DNA of 64,000 nt, taken from the NCBI GenBank assembly GCA_946406195.1, contig CAMJJT010000007.1:1-64000 (forward strand), written 5' to 3'. Positions within the stretch are counted from its first letter, which is position 1, and each line of letters opens with the position of its first letter. The notes beneath the pieces are model-generated. The model searched no databases and was not told the origin of the DNA. It saw only the letters and a program-made list of their open reading frames with translations. Positions 7,899 through 16,976 of the stretch are shown one piece after another. The stretch comes from an uncultured Bacteroidales bacterium. Its GTDB lineage: Bacteria; Bacteroidota; Bacteroidia; Bacteroidales; Paludibacteraceae. Position numbers and translations under genes: made by a program.

Positions 7899-9767
7899 CT
7901 ATTGTTCTATATGCAAATCGATTGCGCCGTTGATCTCGGTGCTGAGTTCGCCTGTTTGGGGCAAGATTTCATCGGCAGCGTTATAGACGCGGATGAAGTC
8001 CACGGAAGGCAGGTGAACCGGTTCTCCGGCTGCATCTACCGCCCAAGAGAGGTCAAAAGACGTACCCTCTTTATCTTTATTGGGTTTATTATCCACATAG
8101 CCGAAATCAAGGATTCGCTGTACATTTTGACCTGCTATCTGCTCCGACAAGGGCGCCAATCGAGTGCCGGTAAAGGTCATTTCGTCCGCCTCTATCCACT
8201 GCGGGTAATAGGGTTGTTTATGGAACGGATTTTGCAGTGTGTCTCCCTCGCGGGTATAGGTTTTGGTATAGGAATGAACGGTGGTCGGGTTATCATACTC
8301 CGAGCCCTTCAATTCATACCATACATCATCGGGCACACCATTTCCGTTCTCATCGCGGCTGACGAGCACAATGCCCGGCTCCGAACTGCCGTACTCCGTG
8401 CTGCCCGTCATATAAAAAGCATTTCCGAGGATCTGTATATCCTTTCCGGGCAGGTTCTCCACGGGATGGTCAAAACCAAAAGTGATATAACCGCCCCACC
8501 CTCCTAACGAAACCAATCCACCGGCATTATCAGCGATAGCCTCCTCGCATTTGAGACACATATCCATAGCATCATCACCCTCTTCATACTTCGGCAAAAT
8601 GTTCACAAACTGGCCCATCGCCGGCAGGTATTCATAGACGCGGGCGATATAAGGAGAATAGGTTGAAGGTGTAGGCGAAATGGTATCCTCATGGGCGTCA
8701 TATTCGCCGGTGACTAAGCATAAATGCCCGGGAATATCGCCTGTATAAGCCCTCCATCGTTCATGTCCGGAATAATCAAAACAATAGAGAATACCGGAGG
8801 AGACATAGTTCTTAGCATCGGCTATATAGAGCGCATCTTCTGTTGCCAAGAGACCGTAAGGGTGCTCGAAGGGAGTTGATAATTGATAGTTGATAATTGA
8901 TAATTGAGAATTGATAGATTGGATGGTGTTGGTCTCGTTATTGATGATATAGACCGTCGAGCCTAAGATAGACATATTTGCGCAGGGAGTGGGAATACGA
9001 CGAATAACCTCTTCGTTATCGAGCACAACCAATTGCGGTTTGACCGCTCCGTAATTACCCTGACAAGCCACCCAGAGACGTTGATGTTCATCCTTACGAA
9101 TACGTGTAGGATTAAGCCCTACGTTGATTTTCCGAACCTCCGTAAAGGATTGCAGGTCAATGACCGAGATCGTTGAGTCATAGCGGTTGGTGAGATAACC
9201 GCCGGAGTTGACGACATATAGTTTGTCACCGAGGACACATAGTTCGTCCGGTTGATGACCTACCTTCACTTCGCGTTCTATAGCCAACGAAGCGGTATCA
9301 ACCTCAAAGACCGAACCTAATAGTTCAGGATTCGCCACCGAACCGACATAGGCAGAGACGTACATCTTCCCTCCGCTAAATGCGAGGTAGCGGCAGTTAG
9401 GGATGTCTATCTTCGCTATATGTCGCGCCTGAAGGTCCATCACCTCCACCTTGTGCGAACAATTGATAACGGCATAGAGTTTTCCGCCATACTGCTGTAT
9501 ATCATTGCCTACATCGCCCAATTCCTTCATCTGAGTAGGGTTCTGCGAGCCGTACCAATTGGCGTAATAGGTCCCTGTAGCAAGGTTCATGTAGTCCAGC
9601 CGAGCTTTGTTGGAACCCATATTCCCTTCGCAGAGGACATACACTCCACCCTCGCGCACCTCATCCGTGACTTTCGTCCCGATGGTGGGATAGATCACCT
9701 CGTCTCCGCGACAGGAATAAAGAGTAAGGAATAAGGAACAAAGACAGAAATGCATCGCATAATACAT
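7899..9767 (-). CDS. btuG: BtuG-like surface lipoprotein: YncE-type beta-propeller plus C-terminal domain
   Basis: 622 residues from the ATG at 9767. Signal peptide with lipobox LYSC (MYYAMHFCLCSLFLTLYSC). Residues about 40-360 are YncE/DUF5074-like beta-propeller repeats (YVLCEGNMGSNKARL, VYVVNSGGYLTNRYD type blades). The last 250 residues form a second domain (GGWGGYITFGFDHPVEN, DENGNGVPDDVWYELKGSEY) like separate surface proteins of B12 loci. BtuG proteins capture cobamides and pass them to BtuB (family knowledge). A longer frame from 9836 would overlap btuB and translate a dispersed repeat (9781-9797), so the inner start is preferred. Residues encoded by 8876-8917 come from an in-frame heptamer array. 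Confidence 0.8.
   Translation of the reverse strand: MYYAMHFCLCSLFLTLYSCRGDEVIYPTIGTKVTDEVREGGVYVLCEGNMGSNKARLDYMNLATGTYYANWYGSQNPTQMKELGDVGNDIQQYGGKLYAVINCSHKVEVMDLQARHIAKIDIPNCRYLAFSGGKMYVSAYVGSVANPELLGSVFEVDTASLAIEREVKVGHQPDELCVLGDKLYVVNSGGYLTNRYDSTISVIDLQSFTEVRKINVGLNPTRIRKDEHQRLWVACQGNYGAVKPQLVVLDNEEVIRRIPTPCANMSILGSTVYIINNETNTIQSINSQLSIINYQLSTPFEHPYGLLATEDALYIADAKNYVSSGILYCFDYSGHERWRAYTGDIPGHLCLVTGEYDAHEDTISPTPSTYSPYIARVYEYLPAMGQFVNILPKYEEGDDAMDMCLKCEEAIADNAGGLVSLGGWGGYITFGFDHPVENLPGKDIQILGNAFYMTGSTEYGSSEPGIVLVSRDENGNGVPDDVWYELKGSEYDNPTTVHSYTKTYTREGDTLQNPFHKQPYYPQWIEADEMTFTGTRLAPLSEQIAGQNVQRILDFGYVDNKPNKDKEGTSFDLSWAVDAAGEPVHLPSVDFIRVYNAADEILPQTGELSTEINGAIDLHIEQ
8876..8917 (-). repeat. 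in-frame heptamer array inside the BtuG-like gene
   Basis: Six 7-base units of TTGATAA type (42 bases, 14 codons) encode NSQLSIINYQLST. The same word family forms the non-coding spacer at 20729-20819. Confidence 0.85.
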
Positions 9768-9780
9768 ACTTGTCTTTACT

Positions 9781-9797
9781 CTTTGAGCGAAGCGGTC
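9781..9797. repeat. dispersed 17-base repeat, copy 1
   Basis: CTTTGAGCGAAGCGGTC occurs here at the btuB-btuG junction and again at 33987-34003, next to the four-helix-bundle gene. Confidence 0.7.
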
Positions 9798-9811
9798 GAT
9801 ATTCTTTATTC

Positions 9812-11860
9812 TCAATATTTTACTGCTAACGTGCATCGTACGTTTTGTTTAGGCATCGGGTAGTTCTGGATTACCTCGTAATCCTGCCCGAGCATGTTGT
9901 TCAATTCAAAATTCGCTTTCAACCATACCGGTTTGATTGCCCATTCTCCATAGATAGAGAGATCATGGGTGTACCAAGGCTGCACATAGTTATAGATCGT
10001 GTTCTCCTGCTGGCTATACCGCTCTCCGGTATAGATGAAGGAGTAGTTCAGCCCATAGTGATCGCCTCGCCGCGACTTCCAATCCAGCCCTACCACCACA
10101 CTGCCGCTATGCCAAGGAATATAAGGTATCTGATGCCCATAATAGGAATCGTTGGGATTGGTGACATCTATGGCTTTTTGATAGGTATAATTGAGTCGTG
10201 TACGGAGTGTAAAATCCAGCGGCAGGTAGAAGGACAAATCGGTTTTTGCATCCACGCCGTGTATCTTCACTTCGCCCAGATTGAGCATCGTCCATCGGAA
10301 CTGCTGACCCTTGGGATAAGCGATGATCTTATCCGTCACGCGGTTGTAATAATAAGAGAGGTTTGCCGCGATTTCATAACCGAAGTCGCTGGTCCTTAAT
10401 CCTTTGCGATTAGACAAACGATAGGCAATCTCCACCGAATGTTGGCGTGCCAACTCCGGACGAAGAGACGCATTGCCCAAATCCGTATAATAGAGGTCAT
10501 TGAAGGTCGGGTAACGGTAACTCTGCTTATAGAAAGCATTGACACTCAAATCAATCGCCGGATAAGGTCTAAAAGACAAAAATGCACCCGGAGTGAATTT
10601 ATATTTGTCATTGGACAATTGAGAATTGCCAATTGAAGTCATCAGGACGGAGGCTTGTATCCGGAGGTATTCCTTGATATTCAGCGCTGTAGCAGCCGAT
10701 AGCCAATGGCTATGACGGCTAAAATTCTCCGGCGCCGCCTCTACCAACAAATTGGCTCTATTGAGAGCATTATATTGGTAATCATACGCCAGCGATGCAT
10801 CCCACCAATTGAAGATTCTTACCTTATTGGCAAGGGAGACATACACCTCTTGTTGCACATATTCGTTATTGGAAGGCAGCAGACGCTTGTCATAGTTCTG
10901 ATAATGGGTGTAATCATTGGCATACTTCGCCAAAAGCCGCGTACTCCAACGGTTAAACCACTCGTCCTGCCATTCGGCTTGCACAAAAGTATTCCTATCC
11001 CAAAGCCGCTCGCCGTTTCGCCACACATTATTGACAATCGCTCCGGGAACCCCTCGTTCACTCCAATAATTATATGCGTGTACGCGCCAAAAGCCCGTCG
11101 TACGATAATAATGATGCAATCCTACCTCCGCTCGCACGGCATTGACGTCTCCGTTCTGACGCACCGCCGTAGTGTCATACGCTGTCTCGCCGGAAGGCAA
11201 CACTCGACGATAGCGGAAAGGATACTTGCCATCCGAATAGACATACTCCGCATCCACCGTCAGCGAGAGCGATTCTTTCAACTTCACATCCACACCAATC
11301 GTAGGATTAGCCAAGGCAAAAGACCCAAACCGCATTTGAGCACGCACATGTACGCGCTCGTTCTCTTTGAAATACGGCTTACGAGTCGTGAGATAGATAT
11401 TTCCAGCCGAACCAAACTCACGTGCGGATTGGAAGATATCGGATTTCTGACCATTAAAAAGCTGGATCTGCTCCATGTTATCGAGCGAGAAACGTCCTAA
11501 GTCCACCTGCCCGTTCTGGGCGTTGCCTAACTGCACGCCGTTATAATAAACCGCCGTGTGCTGGCTTCCCATAGAGCGGATGTTAATCGTCTTGATACCC
11601 CCCACTCCGCCATAATCCTTCAGTTGCACGCCGGAGAAATAGCGCAAAGCGTCGGCCACCGAAAGGGCGTTCAATCGTTGCAACTCGGCGCCTTTCAAGG
11701 TCTGCGGCACAATCACATCTTTCGTCAGCGAACGTGCTGTCACCTCCACCTCCTCTATCCGGAAGCGGCTATCCAAGGAATCCATCTCCGCATCGCTCAT
11801 CGCGAAAACGGAGGGCGCACAAAGTGCCAAAAACAGTATGAGTAATATTCTTTTTATCAT
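9812..11860 (-). CDS. btuB: TonB-dependent vitamin B12 receptor BtuB
   Basis: 682 residues. Signal peptide MIKRILLILFLALCAPSVFA, a TonB-box-like segment (RIEEVEVTARS), a plug domain (residues about 45-160; KTINIRSMGSQHTAVYYNGV) and a 22-strand barrel ending in an aromatic C-terminus (CTLAVKY). BtuB brings cobalamin across the outer membrane using TonB energy. Assignment to B12 rests on the riboswitch directly upstream and the BtuG-like and DUF4465 genes downstream. The start is the first ATG after the riboswitch. Confidence 0.92.
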   Translation of the reverse strand: MIKRILLILFLALCAPSVFAMSDAEMDSLDSRFRIEEVEVTARSLTKDVIVPQTLKGAELQRLNALSVADALRYFSGVQLKDYGGVGGIKTINIRSMGSQHTAVYYNGVQLGNAQNGQVDLGRFSLDNMEQIQLFNGQKSDIFQSAREFGSAGNIYLTTRKPYFKENERVHVRAQMRFGSFALANPTIGVDVKLKESLSLTVDAEYVYSDGKYPFRYRRVLPSGETAYDTTAVRQNGDVNAVRAEVGLHHYYRTTGFWRVHAYNYWSERGVPGAIVNNVWRNGERLWDRNTFVQAEWQDEWFNRWSTRLLAKYANDYTHYQNYDKRLLPSNNEYVQQEVYVSLANKVRIFNWWDASLAYDYQYNALNRANLLVEAAPENFSRHSHWLSAATALNIKEYLRIQASVLMTSIGNSQLSNDKYKFTPGAFLSFRPYPAIDLSVNAFYKQSYRYPTFNDLYYTDLGNASLRPELARQHSVEIAYRLSNRKGLRTSDFGYEIAANLSYYYNRVTDKIIAYPKGQQFRWTMLNLGEVKIHGVDAKTDLSFYLPLDFTLRTRLNYTYQKAIDVTNPNDSYYGHQIPYIPWHSGSVVVGLDWKSRRGDHYGLNYSFIYTGERYSQQENTIYNYVQPWYTHDLSIYGEWAIKPVWLKANFELNNMLGQDYEVIQNYPMPKQNVRCTLAVKY

Positions 11861-11863
11861 GGG

Positions 11864-11999
11864 TTCGTCCTATTCCTGGAGGACGCTCCATTCGCAAAGC
11901 AGAAGCGATCTGACTTAGGTCCTTCGACCATCACAGTTGCCGGTCAGTCCGGGATTTCCACCCGAGTTCTCTTCTATTTATTTCTTAGCCCCTACGAGG
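11864..11999 (-). promoter_or_regulatory. cobalamin riboswitch upstream of btuB
   Basis: Minus strand, 5' to 3': TAGGGGC, a GGGTGGAAATCCC block (11951-11963), the B12-box-like GGCAACTGTGA (11931-11941), AAGTCAGATCGCTTCTGC (11899-11916), then a CGTCC/GGACG hairpin (11866-11885) a few bases before the btuB ATG. The order matches the cobalamin riboswitch core. There is no U-tract terminator, so control of translation initiation is more likely than attenuation. No TAnnTTTG promoter was seen between the DUF1846 gene and this element. Confidence 0.9.
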
Positions 12000-12004
12000 C
12001 ACAA

Positions 12005-13486
12005 TCATTTCTTTGCGGGATCGGTTGTTAAATCTATACCTAATTTCTTAAATGTTCGCCAATCAACTTCCTTGAGCATGACGGTCGAGTGCGCTTGACA
12101 TCCCTTCAGTTGAGGAAGGGTCTCCAATGCTTTTTTACAATTCTCGTCATGCAAAGAGAGCACCGAGAGCGCCACCAACACCTCATCGGTATGCAAACGG
12201 GGATTTTGACCATGCAGATAATTGATCTTGGTCTGTTGGATCGGTTCGATGATATTCTCCGGTATGAGCCGCACAGCATGATCAATGCCTGCCAACTCTT
12301 TCATCGCATTCAGCAATAAGGCGGCAGAAGACCCTAATAAATCACCTGCCTCCGCCGTAATAATCTTCCCGTTCGGTAATTCGATTGCCGCCGCGTGAGA
12401 GAAAGCGCCATCATGCAACGCACCGGTCAATGCCCTGCGTTCACGCGCCGCAACGGTCGTCCGCCGATAAGCGGTAGTAATACCTACCTGTTGCTGCAAC
12501 AGTGCTAATTTCTTTATCTCTGCATCATTACATGCTCCGTTAGCCAGATGACATAGCGCTTGGAAATACCGACGGATGATCTCCTGCTTGCTTGCCTCTC
12601 GCACCGCCTCATCGTCGCTGATACAGAACCCTACCATATTCACGCCCATGTCTGTCGGCGATTGATAAGGACTCTTGCCGTAGATAGACGTAAAGAGCGC
12701 CTCTAACACCGGATAGATCTCTACATCACGGTTATAGTTCACCGCCGTCTTCCCATAAGCCTCCAGATGGAAGGGGTCAATCATATTCACGTCCTGCAAA
12801 TCCGCAGTCGCAGCCTCGTAGGCTACGTTCAGAGGATGCTTCAACGGCAGGTTCCATACAGGGAATGTCTCGAACTTGGCATACCCGGCATCTTTCCCGC
12901 GCGCGTGTTCATTATATAATTGACTCAGACACACAGCCATCTTACCGCTCCCGGGTCCTGGCGCCGTAACGATGACCAAAGGACGAGAGGTCTCCACATA
13001 TTCATTGCGCCCAAAACCCTCTTCCGAGGCAATCAACTCCACATTATGCGGATAGCCGTCGATGATATAATGGTAATATACCCTTATCCCTTTGCGCTCC
13101 AAACGCTGGCGATACGTATCTGCCGAACGCTGACCGGCATAGTGCGTAATCACCACCGAAGACACCACAAACCCGCGGTTCATGAACTCTTCGCGCAACC
13201 TCAACACATCTTCGTCATAGGTAATTCCTAAATCTTGACGCACCTTGTTACGCTCTATGTCTTCTGCGGAAATAACGATAATAATCTCCAATGAATCCTG
13301 TAACTGCGTGAGCATATGCAGTTTGCTGTCGGGCAAAAAGCCCGGCAGCACACGACTGGCATGCATATCATCGAAGAGTTTTCCTCCCAGCTCAAGGTAT
13401 AGTTTGTTGCCAAACTGCGCTATGCGCTCGCGAATATGCTCCGACTGAATGCGGATATATTTATCGTTATCAAAAGCTTGCGGCAT
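12005..13486 (-). CDS. DUF1846 family protein
   Basis: 493 residues, the normal length for DUF1846 (MPQAFDNDKYIRIQSEHIRERI, AEDIERNKVRQDLGITYDED, VTAPGPGSGKMAVCLSQLYNEH). The GPGSGK segment near residue 175 looks like a nucleotide-binding loop. Structures exist for Gram-positive members, but no function is established. It lies 8 bases after the Wzc-like kinase gene and just ahead of the B12 riboswitch, so it ends the polysaccharide part of the run; a link to either process is not shown by the sequence. Confidence 0.9.
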   Translation of the reverse strand: MPQAFDNDKYIRIQSEHIRERIAQFGNKLYLELGGKLFDDMHASRVLPGFLPDSKLHMLTQLQDSLEIIIVISAEDIERNKVRQDLGITYDEDVLRLREEFMNRGFVVSSVVITHYAGQRSADTYRQRLERKGIRVYYHYIIDGYPHNVELIASEEGFGRNEYVETSRPLVIVTAPGPGSGKMAVCLSQLYNEHARGKDAGYAKFETFPVWNLPLKHPLNVAYEAATADLQDVNMIDPFHLEAYGKTAVNYNRDVEIYPVLEALFTSIYGKSPYQSPTDMGVNMVGFCISDDEAVREASKQEIIRRYFQALCHLANGACNDAEIKKLALLQQQVGITTAYRRTTVAARERRALTGALHDGAFSHAAAIELPNGKIITAEAGDLLGSSAALLLNAMKELAGIDHAVRLIPENIIEPIQQTKINYLHGQNPRLHTDEVLVALSVLSLHDENCKKALETLPQLKGCQAHSTVMLKEVDWRTFKKLGIDLTTDPAKK

Positions 13487-13494
13487 ACACGGAA

Positions 13495-16203
13495 TTATTG
13501 ATCATTAGTCGATTGATTGTTAGTGGACGGATTCTCATTCTGTGCCTCCTCGTCATCCTCGTCATGATGGTAATAATAGTACGAGCGGTATGCTTTATCG
13601 TCTTTCGCGAACTTACCATACAACTTGCCGTAAAGCTTACCATAACGCTTTGCGTTACTGTTGCTGCGACCGTAACCATAGCCGTAACCGCCATAACCGC
13701 CATAACCAAGGTGACCGTAACCGTAACCGCCGTAACCACCATAACCGTAGCCATAACCGGAACCATAGGAGTGACGACCTTCAGTAGGAATATCGGAGAG
13801 CACAATCTGCACTTTCTCCATATTATCAACCACTTCAATCATTTGCTCCAAGGTCTGCTTACAGAACGATTTATTCGTTTGCAGACAGCGGATAACGAAC
13901 AGACACAGGTCGCTACGTTCTATCACGGCATATGCATCGGGCACCAGACCGATAGGCGATGTATCGATGACAATAAAATCATATTGTTTACGCAAGTCTT
14001 CCAATGTATTGGACAACTTATCGGAGTGAATCAACTCACCCGGGTTGGGCGGAATCGTACCGGCACGGAAGAAATCAAAGCCGAATGGTGTGTTCTCCAC
14101 CTTTGCATCCTTCAACTCGCAATCGCCCACCAAGAAGTTGGACATACCGTCACCGCCCTCCAATCCTAACTTCGTGTGAATGTTAGGTTTACGCAAGTCA
14201 AGGTCGATTAACAAAGTTCTCTTTCCGGTCATACCGTACAGCGAAGCCAAGTTCGTAGAAAGGAAGGTCTTACCATCACCGGACTCCGTAGAGGTCACAC
14301 AGATCACCATGCCGTATTTGCGTTTGAGCACGAACTCCATACGCGTACGGATAGCACGGAGCATCTCCGCGTAACTCGATCGGGGCGAAGCACGCACTAA
14401 AGTCGGGTTCTGATTGCGGGCGTGTCGCAAGGTTCCAATCAGACGGAAAGCCTTGAGGTTGACAACATCCCTCGGTGAACGGATCTTATTATTGAGCAAC
14501 TCACTCAAAACGATCAACAACAGCGGAATCAGGAAACCAATCACCAGATAAGTCGTTGTGGTCTTCGACTTCGCCTTGGCGTTCATAATAGCCGTAGTAC
14601 GCGCCTTATCCATAATACTGTTATCCGGCGTGTTCGATGCCTTCTGGATCTCAGCCTCCGCACGTTTTTGCAAGAAGAAAGTGTAGTAGTTATCATCAAT
14701 GCGGTAATTACGCTCGATGGCTACCATCTGCAACTCTTTCTCAGGCAGCGTCTTCAACATCGATTCAGCCTCGCTGATACGTTTGTGCAAGTCTTCTTTC
14801 TCAATCTCCATCGCCGCGCGCATAGAGTTCACCAACTCCTCAATCGAAGTCTTGATATTCTCCATGTCCTTGGTGTACTTGGCATAATAGATGTTCTTTT
14901 CCGTCAACTCTCCGCGCTGAATACGAAGATCATTCAGTTGTTGTACCAGCGATACCAGCGAAGCGTCCGTCACACCCATCGTAGAAGGCATAATAACTGC
15001 ATCGCTCTCCATGCTGGTATGGATATAATTGATCAGATAATCAAAGTACGTCTCGCGCAGACGCATCTCCATCTTTTGCTGGTCGTATGTGGCCAAATAG
15101 CTCATGATCTGACCGGCATAAGTGTTGACATCGACGATCTTGTTCTCCTGACGGAAATCGGTCATCGCGCCTTCGCTCACCTGCAACGAGGACTGCAAAT
15201 TATCCAACTGCTCATTGATAAACTTGATAGAGCTCTCTGCTACCTCATTCTTCTGCTCCAAGTTCTGCAACAAATAGATCTGAGCCAGTTTATCGATGAA
15301 CTCACAATCACGTTGCGGCGTCTCACTTACCAAGGAAAGTGCCAAAACGGTCGATCCTTCAGACACGAAGGACAACTGCAAACGGCTCATGAACTCGTCC
15401 ACCAAACTCTCATGACTGCGGAATCGGAAATAGATTTTTCCGGAGTTCACCATCAACTCGGTCGGCCAAATAATGATATCGAACAGGTTGCAACTGATTG
15501 GCTCACCATAGTGCGCATCGATATCCAGACTGACCGATTCATCGGCTGAGGACAGATGGAGCGTACCATCCTTCTCAAAATTCACCTGATACTGAACACC
15601 ATACGCACGAGGATCCAGACGCTTGTACTCTACCAAAATAGGCGTTTGACGGTATAACTGACGTGTCTTGAATCGACCCTGCGTGATATACTCCACATTC
15701 AGGAACGGGAGCGAATCAACCACACGACTTGTCAGGTCATACGAACCCAACATAATCATCTGGTTATTGACGTTCTTGTAACCTGCGTCCACACCAAAAC
15801 CCTGCATCAACGCAAAATTAGAACCGCCATACCCCAAGTTCTCCTTGATCACGATCGTTCCTTGCGAGTAATAAGTCGGAATCCAACGACGATTCTTGAG
15901 CATCGCCAAACCCAACGCAATCGCTATTCCGATCACGAACAGATACCAGTAATGTAGGAAGGTAAAGAACCACTCTAATGGGTTAAAGTTCATTGAGCTA
16001 TCTTCCTCATCGTCCCTCTGTTGTTGCGGATCCTGCATGTAATAATGCTGGTTGCCGCCGGGCTGATAGTACGCGTTTCCATAAGCGCTACCACCGGAAT
16101 GATAATACGCATTGTTGCCGCCGGGAGCATAGGCATTATTGCCGCTGGGGATGTACGCGGAGTTGTTTCCTCCGTGGGAGTAGTAATAGTTATTATCTGC
16201 CAT
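13495..16203 (-). CDS. Wzc-like polysaccharide co-polymerase / BY-type tyrosine kinase with Tyr-rich ends
   Basis: 902 residues. Order: a Tyr/Asn/Gly-rich leader (1-70: NNYYYSHGGNNSAY), first membrane helix (about 80-100), periplasmic Wzz domain with coiled coils, second helix near 575, then a cytoplasmic kinase: Walker A ESGDGKT (about 640), Walker A' LLIDLDLRKP, Walker B DFIVIDTSP. The C-terminus (about 805-902) is an exceptional Gly-Tyr run (GYGYGYGGYGGYGYG) followed by YRSYYYYHHDEDDEE. Such kinases autophosphorylate C-terminal Tyr residues and govern polysaccharide chain length with a Wza-type channel. The two Wza-like genes are directly upstream (2-base gap). Confidence 0.93.
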   Translation of the reverse strand: MADNNYYYSHGGNNSAYIPSGNNAYAPGGNNAYYHSGGSAYGNAYYQPGGNQHYYMQDPQQQRDDEEDSSMNFNPLEWFFTFLHYWYLFVIGIAIALGLAMLKNRRWIPTYYSQGTIVIKENLGYGGSNFALMQGFGVDAGYKNVNNQMIMLGSYDLTSRVVDSLPFLNVEYITQGRFKTRQLYRQTPILVEYKRLDPRAYGVQYQVNFEKDGTLHLSSADESVSLDIDAHYGEPISCNLFDIIIWPTELMVNSGKIYFRFRSHESLVDEFMSRLQLSFVSEGSTVLALSLVSETPQRDCEFIDKLAQIYLLQNLEQKNEVAESSIKFINEQLDNLQSSLQVSEGAMTDFRQENKIVDVNTYAGQIMSYLATYDQQKMEMRLRETYFDYLINYIHTSMESDAVIMPSTMGVTDASLVSLVQQLNDLRIQRGELTEKNIYYAKYTKDMENIKTSIEELVNSMRAAMEIEKEDLHKRISEAESMLKTLPEKELQMVAIERNYRIDDNYYTFFLQKRAEAEIQKASNTPDNSIMDKARTTAIMNAKAKSKTTTTYLVIGFLIPLLLIVLSELLNNKIRSPRDVVNLKAFRLIGTLRHARNQNPTLVRASPRSSYAEMLRAIRTRMEFVLKRKYGMVICVTSTESGDGKTFLSTNLASLYGMTGKRTLLIDLDLRKPNIHTKLGLEGGDGMSNFLVGDCELKDAKVENTPFGFDFFRAGTIPPNPGELIHSDKLSNTLEDLRKQYDFIVIDTSPIGLVPDAYAVIERSDLCLFVIRCLQTNKSFCKQTLEQMIEVVDNMEKVQIVLSDIPTEGRHSYGSGYGYGYGGYGGYGYGHLGYGGYGGYGYGYGRSNSNAKRYGKLYGKLYGKFAKDDKAYRSYYYYHHDEDDEEAQNENPSTNNQSTNDQ

Positions 16204-16205
16204 AT

Positions 16206-16976
16206 TTATTTATACATATATGCTACATAGTTCAACACTGTCGTCAGCAAGGCTACTGAACTTGTTATCAAGCCGATAAAGCCTGCATAGTTCGGCACTT
16301 TATAGAAGCTGTCCTTCGTTCGCGCCACATAAATCACATCGTTCGGATAGATATAATAGTATTTCGAATCAATGATCGTATTACTACGCATATCGAATTC
16401 CAACACTTCCGGTTCCTGACCGCCATCGCGCGGACGTACAATCCGAATATGTCTGCGGTCACCCGTGTTCATCACATCGCCGGTCATCGCCAAGGCTTGG
16501 AAGATATTTAACTTCTCCTTGTAGATATGATATTGACCTGCATGAGCGTCTCCGATCACCGAGAAATACTTGTTATACAGCGCTAATTTGACATCCGCAT
16601 CGGGGATAATCTCACGGAAAGCAGCCTTCAATGTATCCTGCGCCTCTATCTCCGTCAGACCTTGTATCTTAAGCGGTTTGAGGAACGGAATATCGATCGT
16701 TCCATCCGAATGAACACGATACGAATTGGCATACTGACCGTAAGTCGATATATTATTTGCGCCTAACATCTTACTGTACGTCTCATCCATCGTCACCAAA
16801 CGGTAGATGATCTCATCATTCACGCGGATTCGATAAGGCTCATAGGCCGCGGAGTCATACACTGGTATCTTGTTCGCTTTCGTCGGTTCTTGCAGATAAC
16901 CGATATTCCGATGACTGTAACAACTCGTCATCAACAGGGTAATGCAACCCAACAGCAGCATAGTTATCTTTTTCAT
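16206..16976 (-). CDS. Wza-like polysaccharide export lipoprotein (second copy)
   Basis: 256 residues. Lipoprotein signal MKKITMLLLGCITLLMTSC. A Poly_export domain opens after YRIRVNDEIIYRLVT and is followed by SLBB-like segments (FSVIGDAHAGQYHIYKEKLNIFQALAMTGD). The C-terminal hydrophobic segment (GFIGLITSSVALLTTVLNYVAYMY) may be the outer-membrane helix. It overlaps the upstream paralogue by 4 bases (ATGA type), implying coupled translation. Confidence 0.88.
   Translation of the reverse strand: MKKITMLLLGCITLLMTSCYSHRNIGYLQEPTKANKIPVYDSAAYEPYRIRVNDEIIYRLVTMDETYSKMLGANNISTYGQYANSYRVHSDGTIDIPFLKPLKIQGLTEIEAQDTLKAAFREIIPDADVKLALYNKYFSVIGDAHAGQYHIYKEKLNIFQALAMTGDVMNTGDRRHIRIVRPRDGGQEPEVLEFDMRSNTIIDSKYYYIYPNDVIYVARTKDSFYKVPNYAGFIGLITSSVALLTTVLNYVAYMYK

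Noticed and set aside
9768..9836. longer N-terminus for the BtuG-like protein
   Set aside because: It would overlap btuB and translate the dispersed 17-base repeat; the inner ATG gives a compact lipoprotein signal. Not fully excluded.
13498..14169. plus-strand frame rich in TVAVTAITAITK-type repeats
   Set aside because: It is the antisense of the Gly-Tyr repeats in the Wzc-like kinase.
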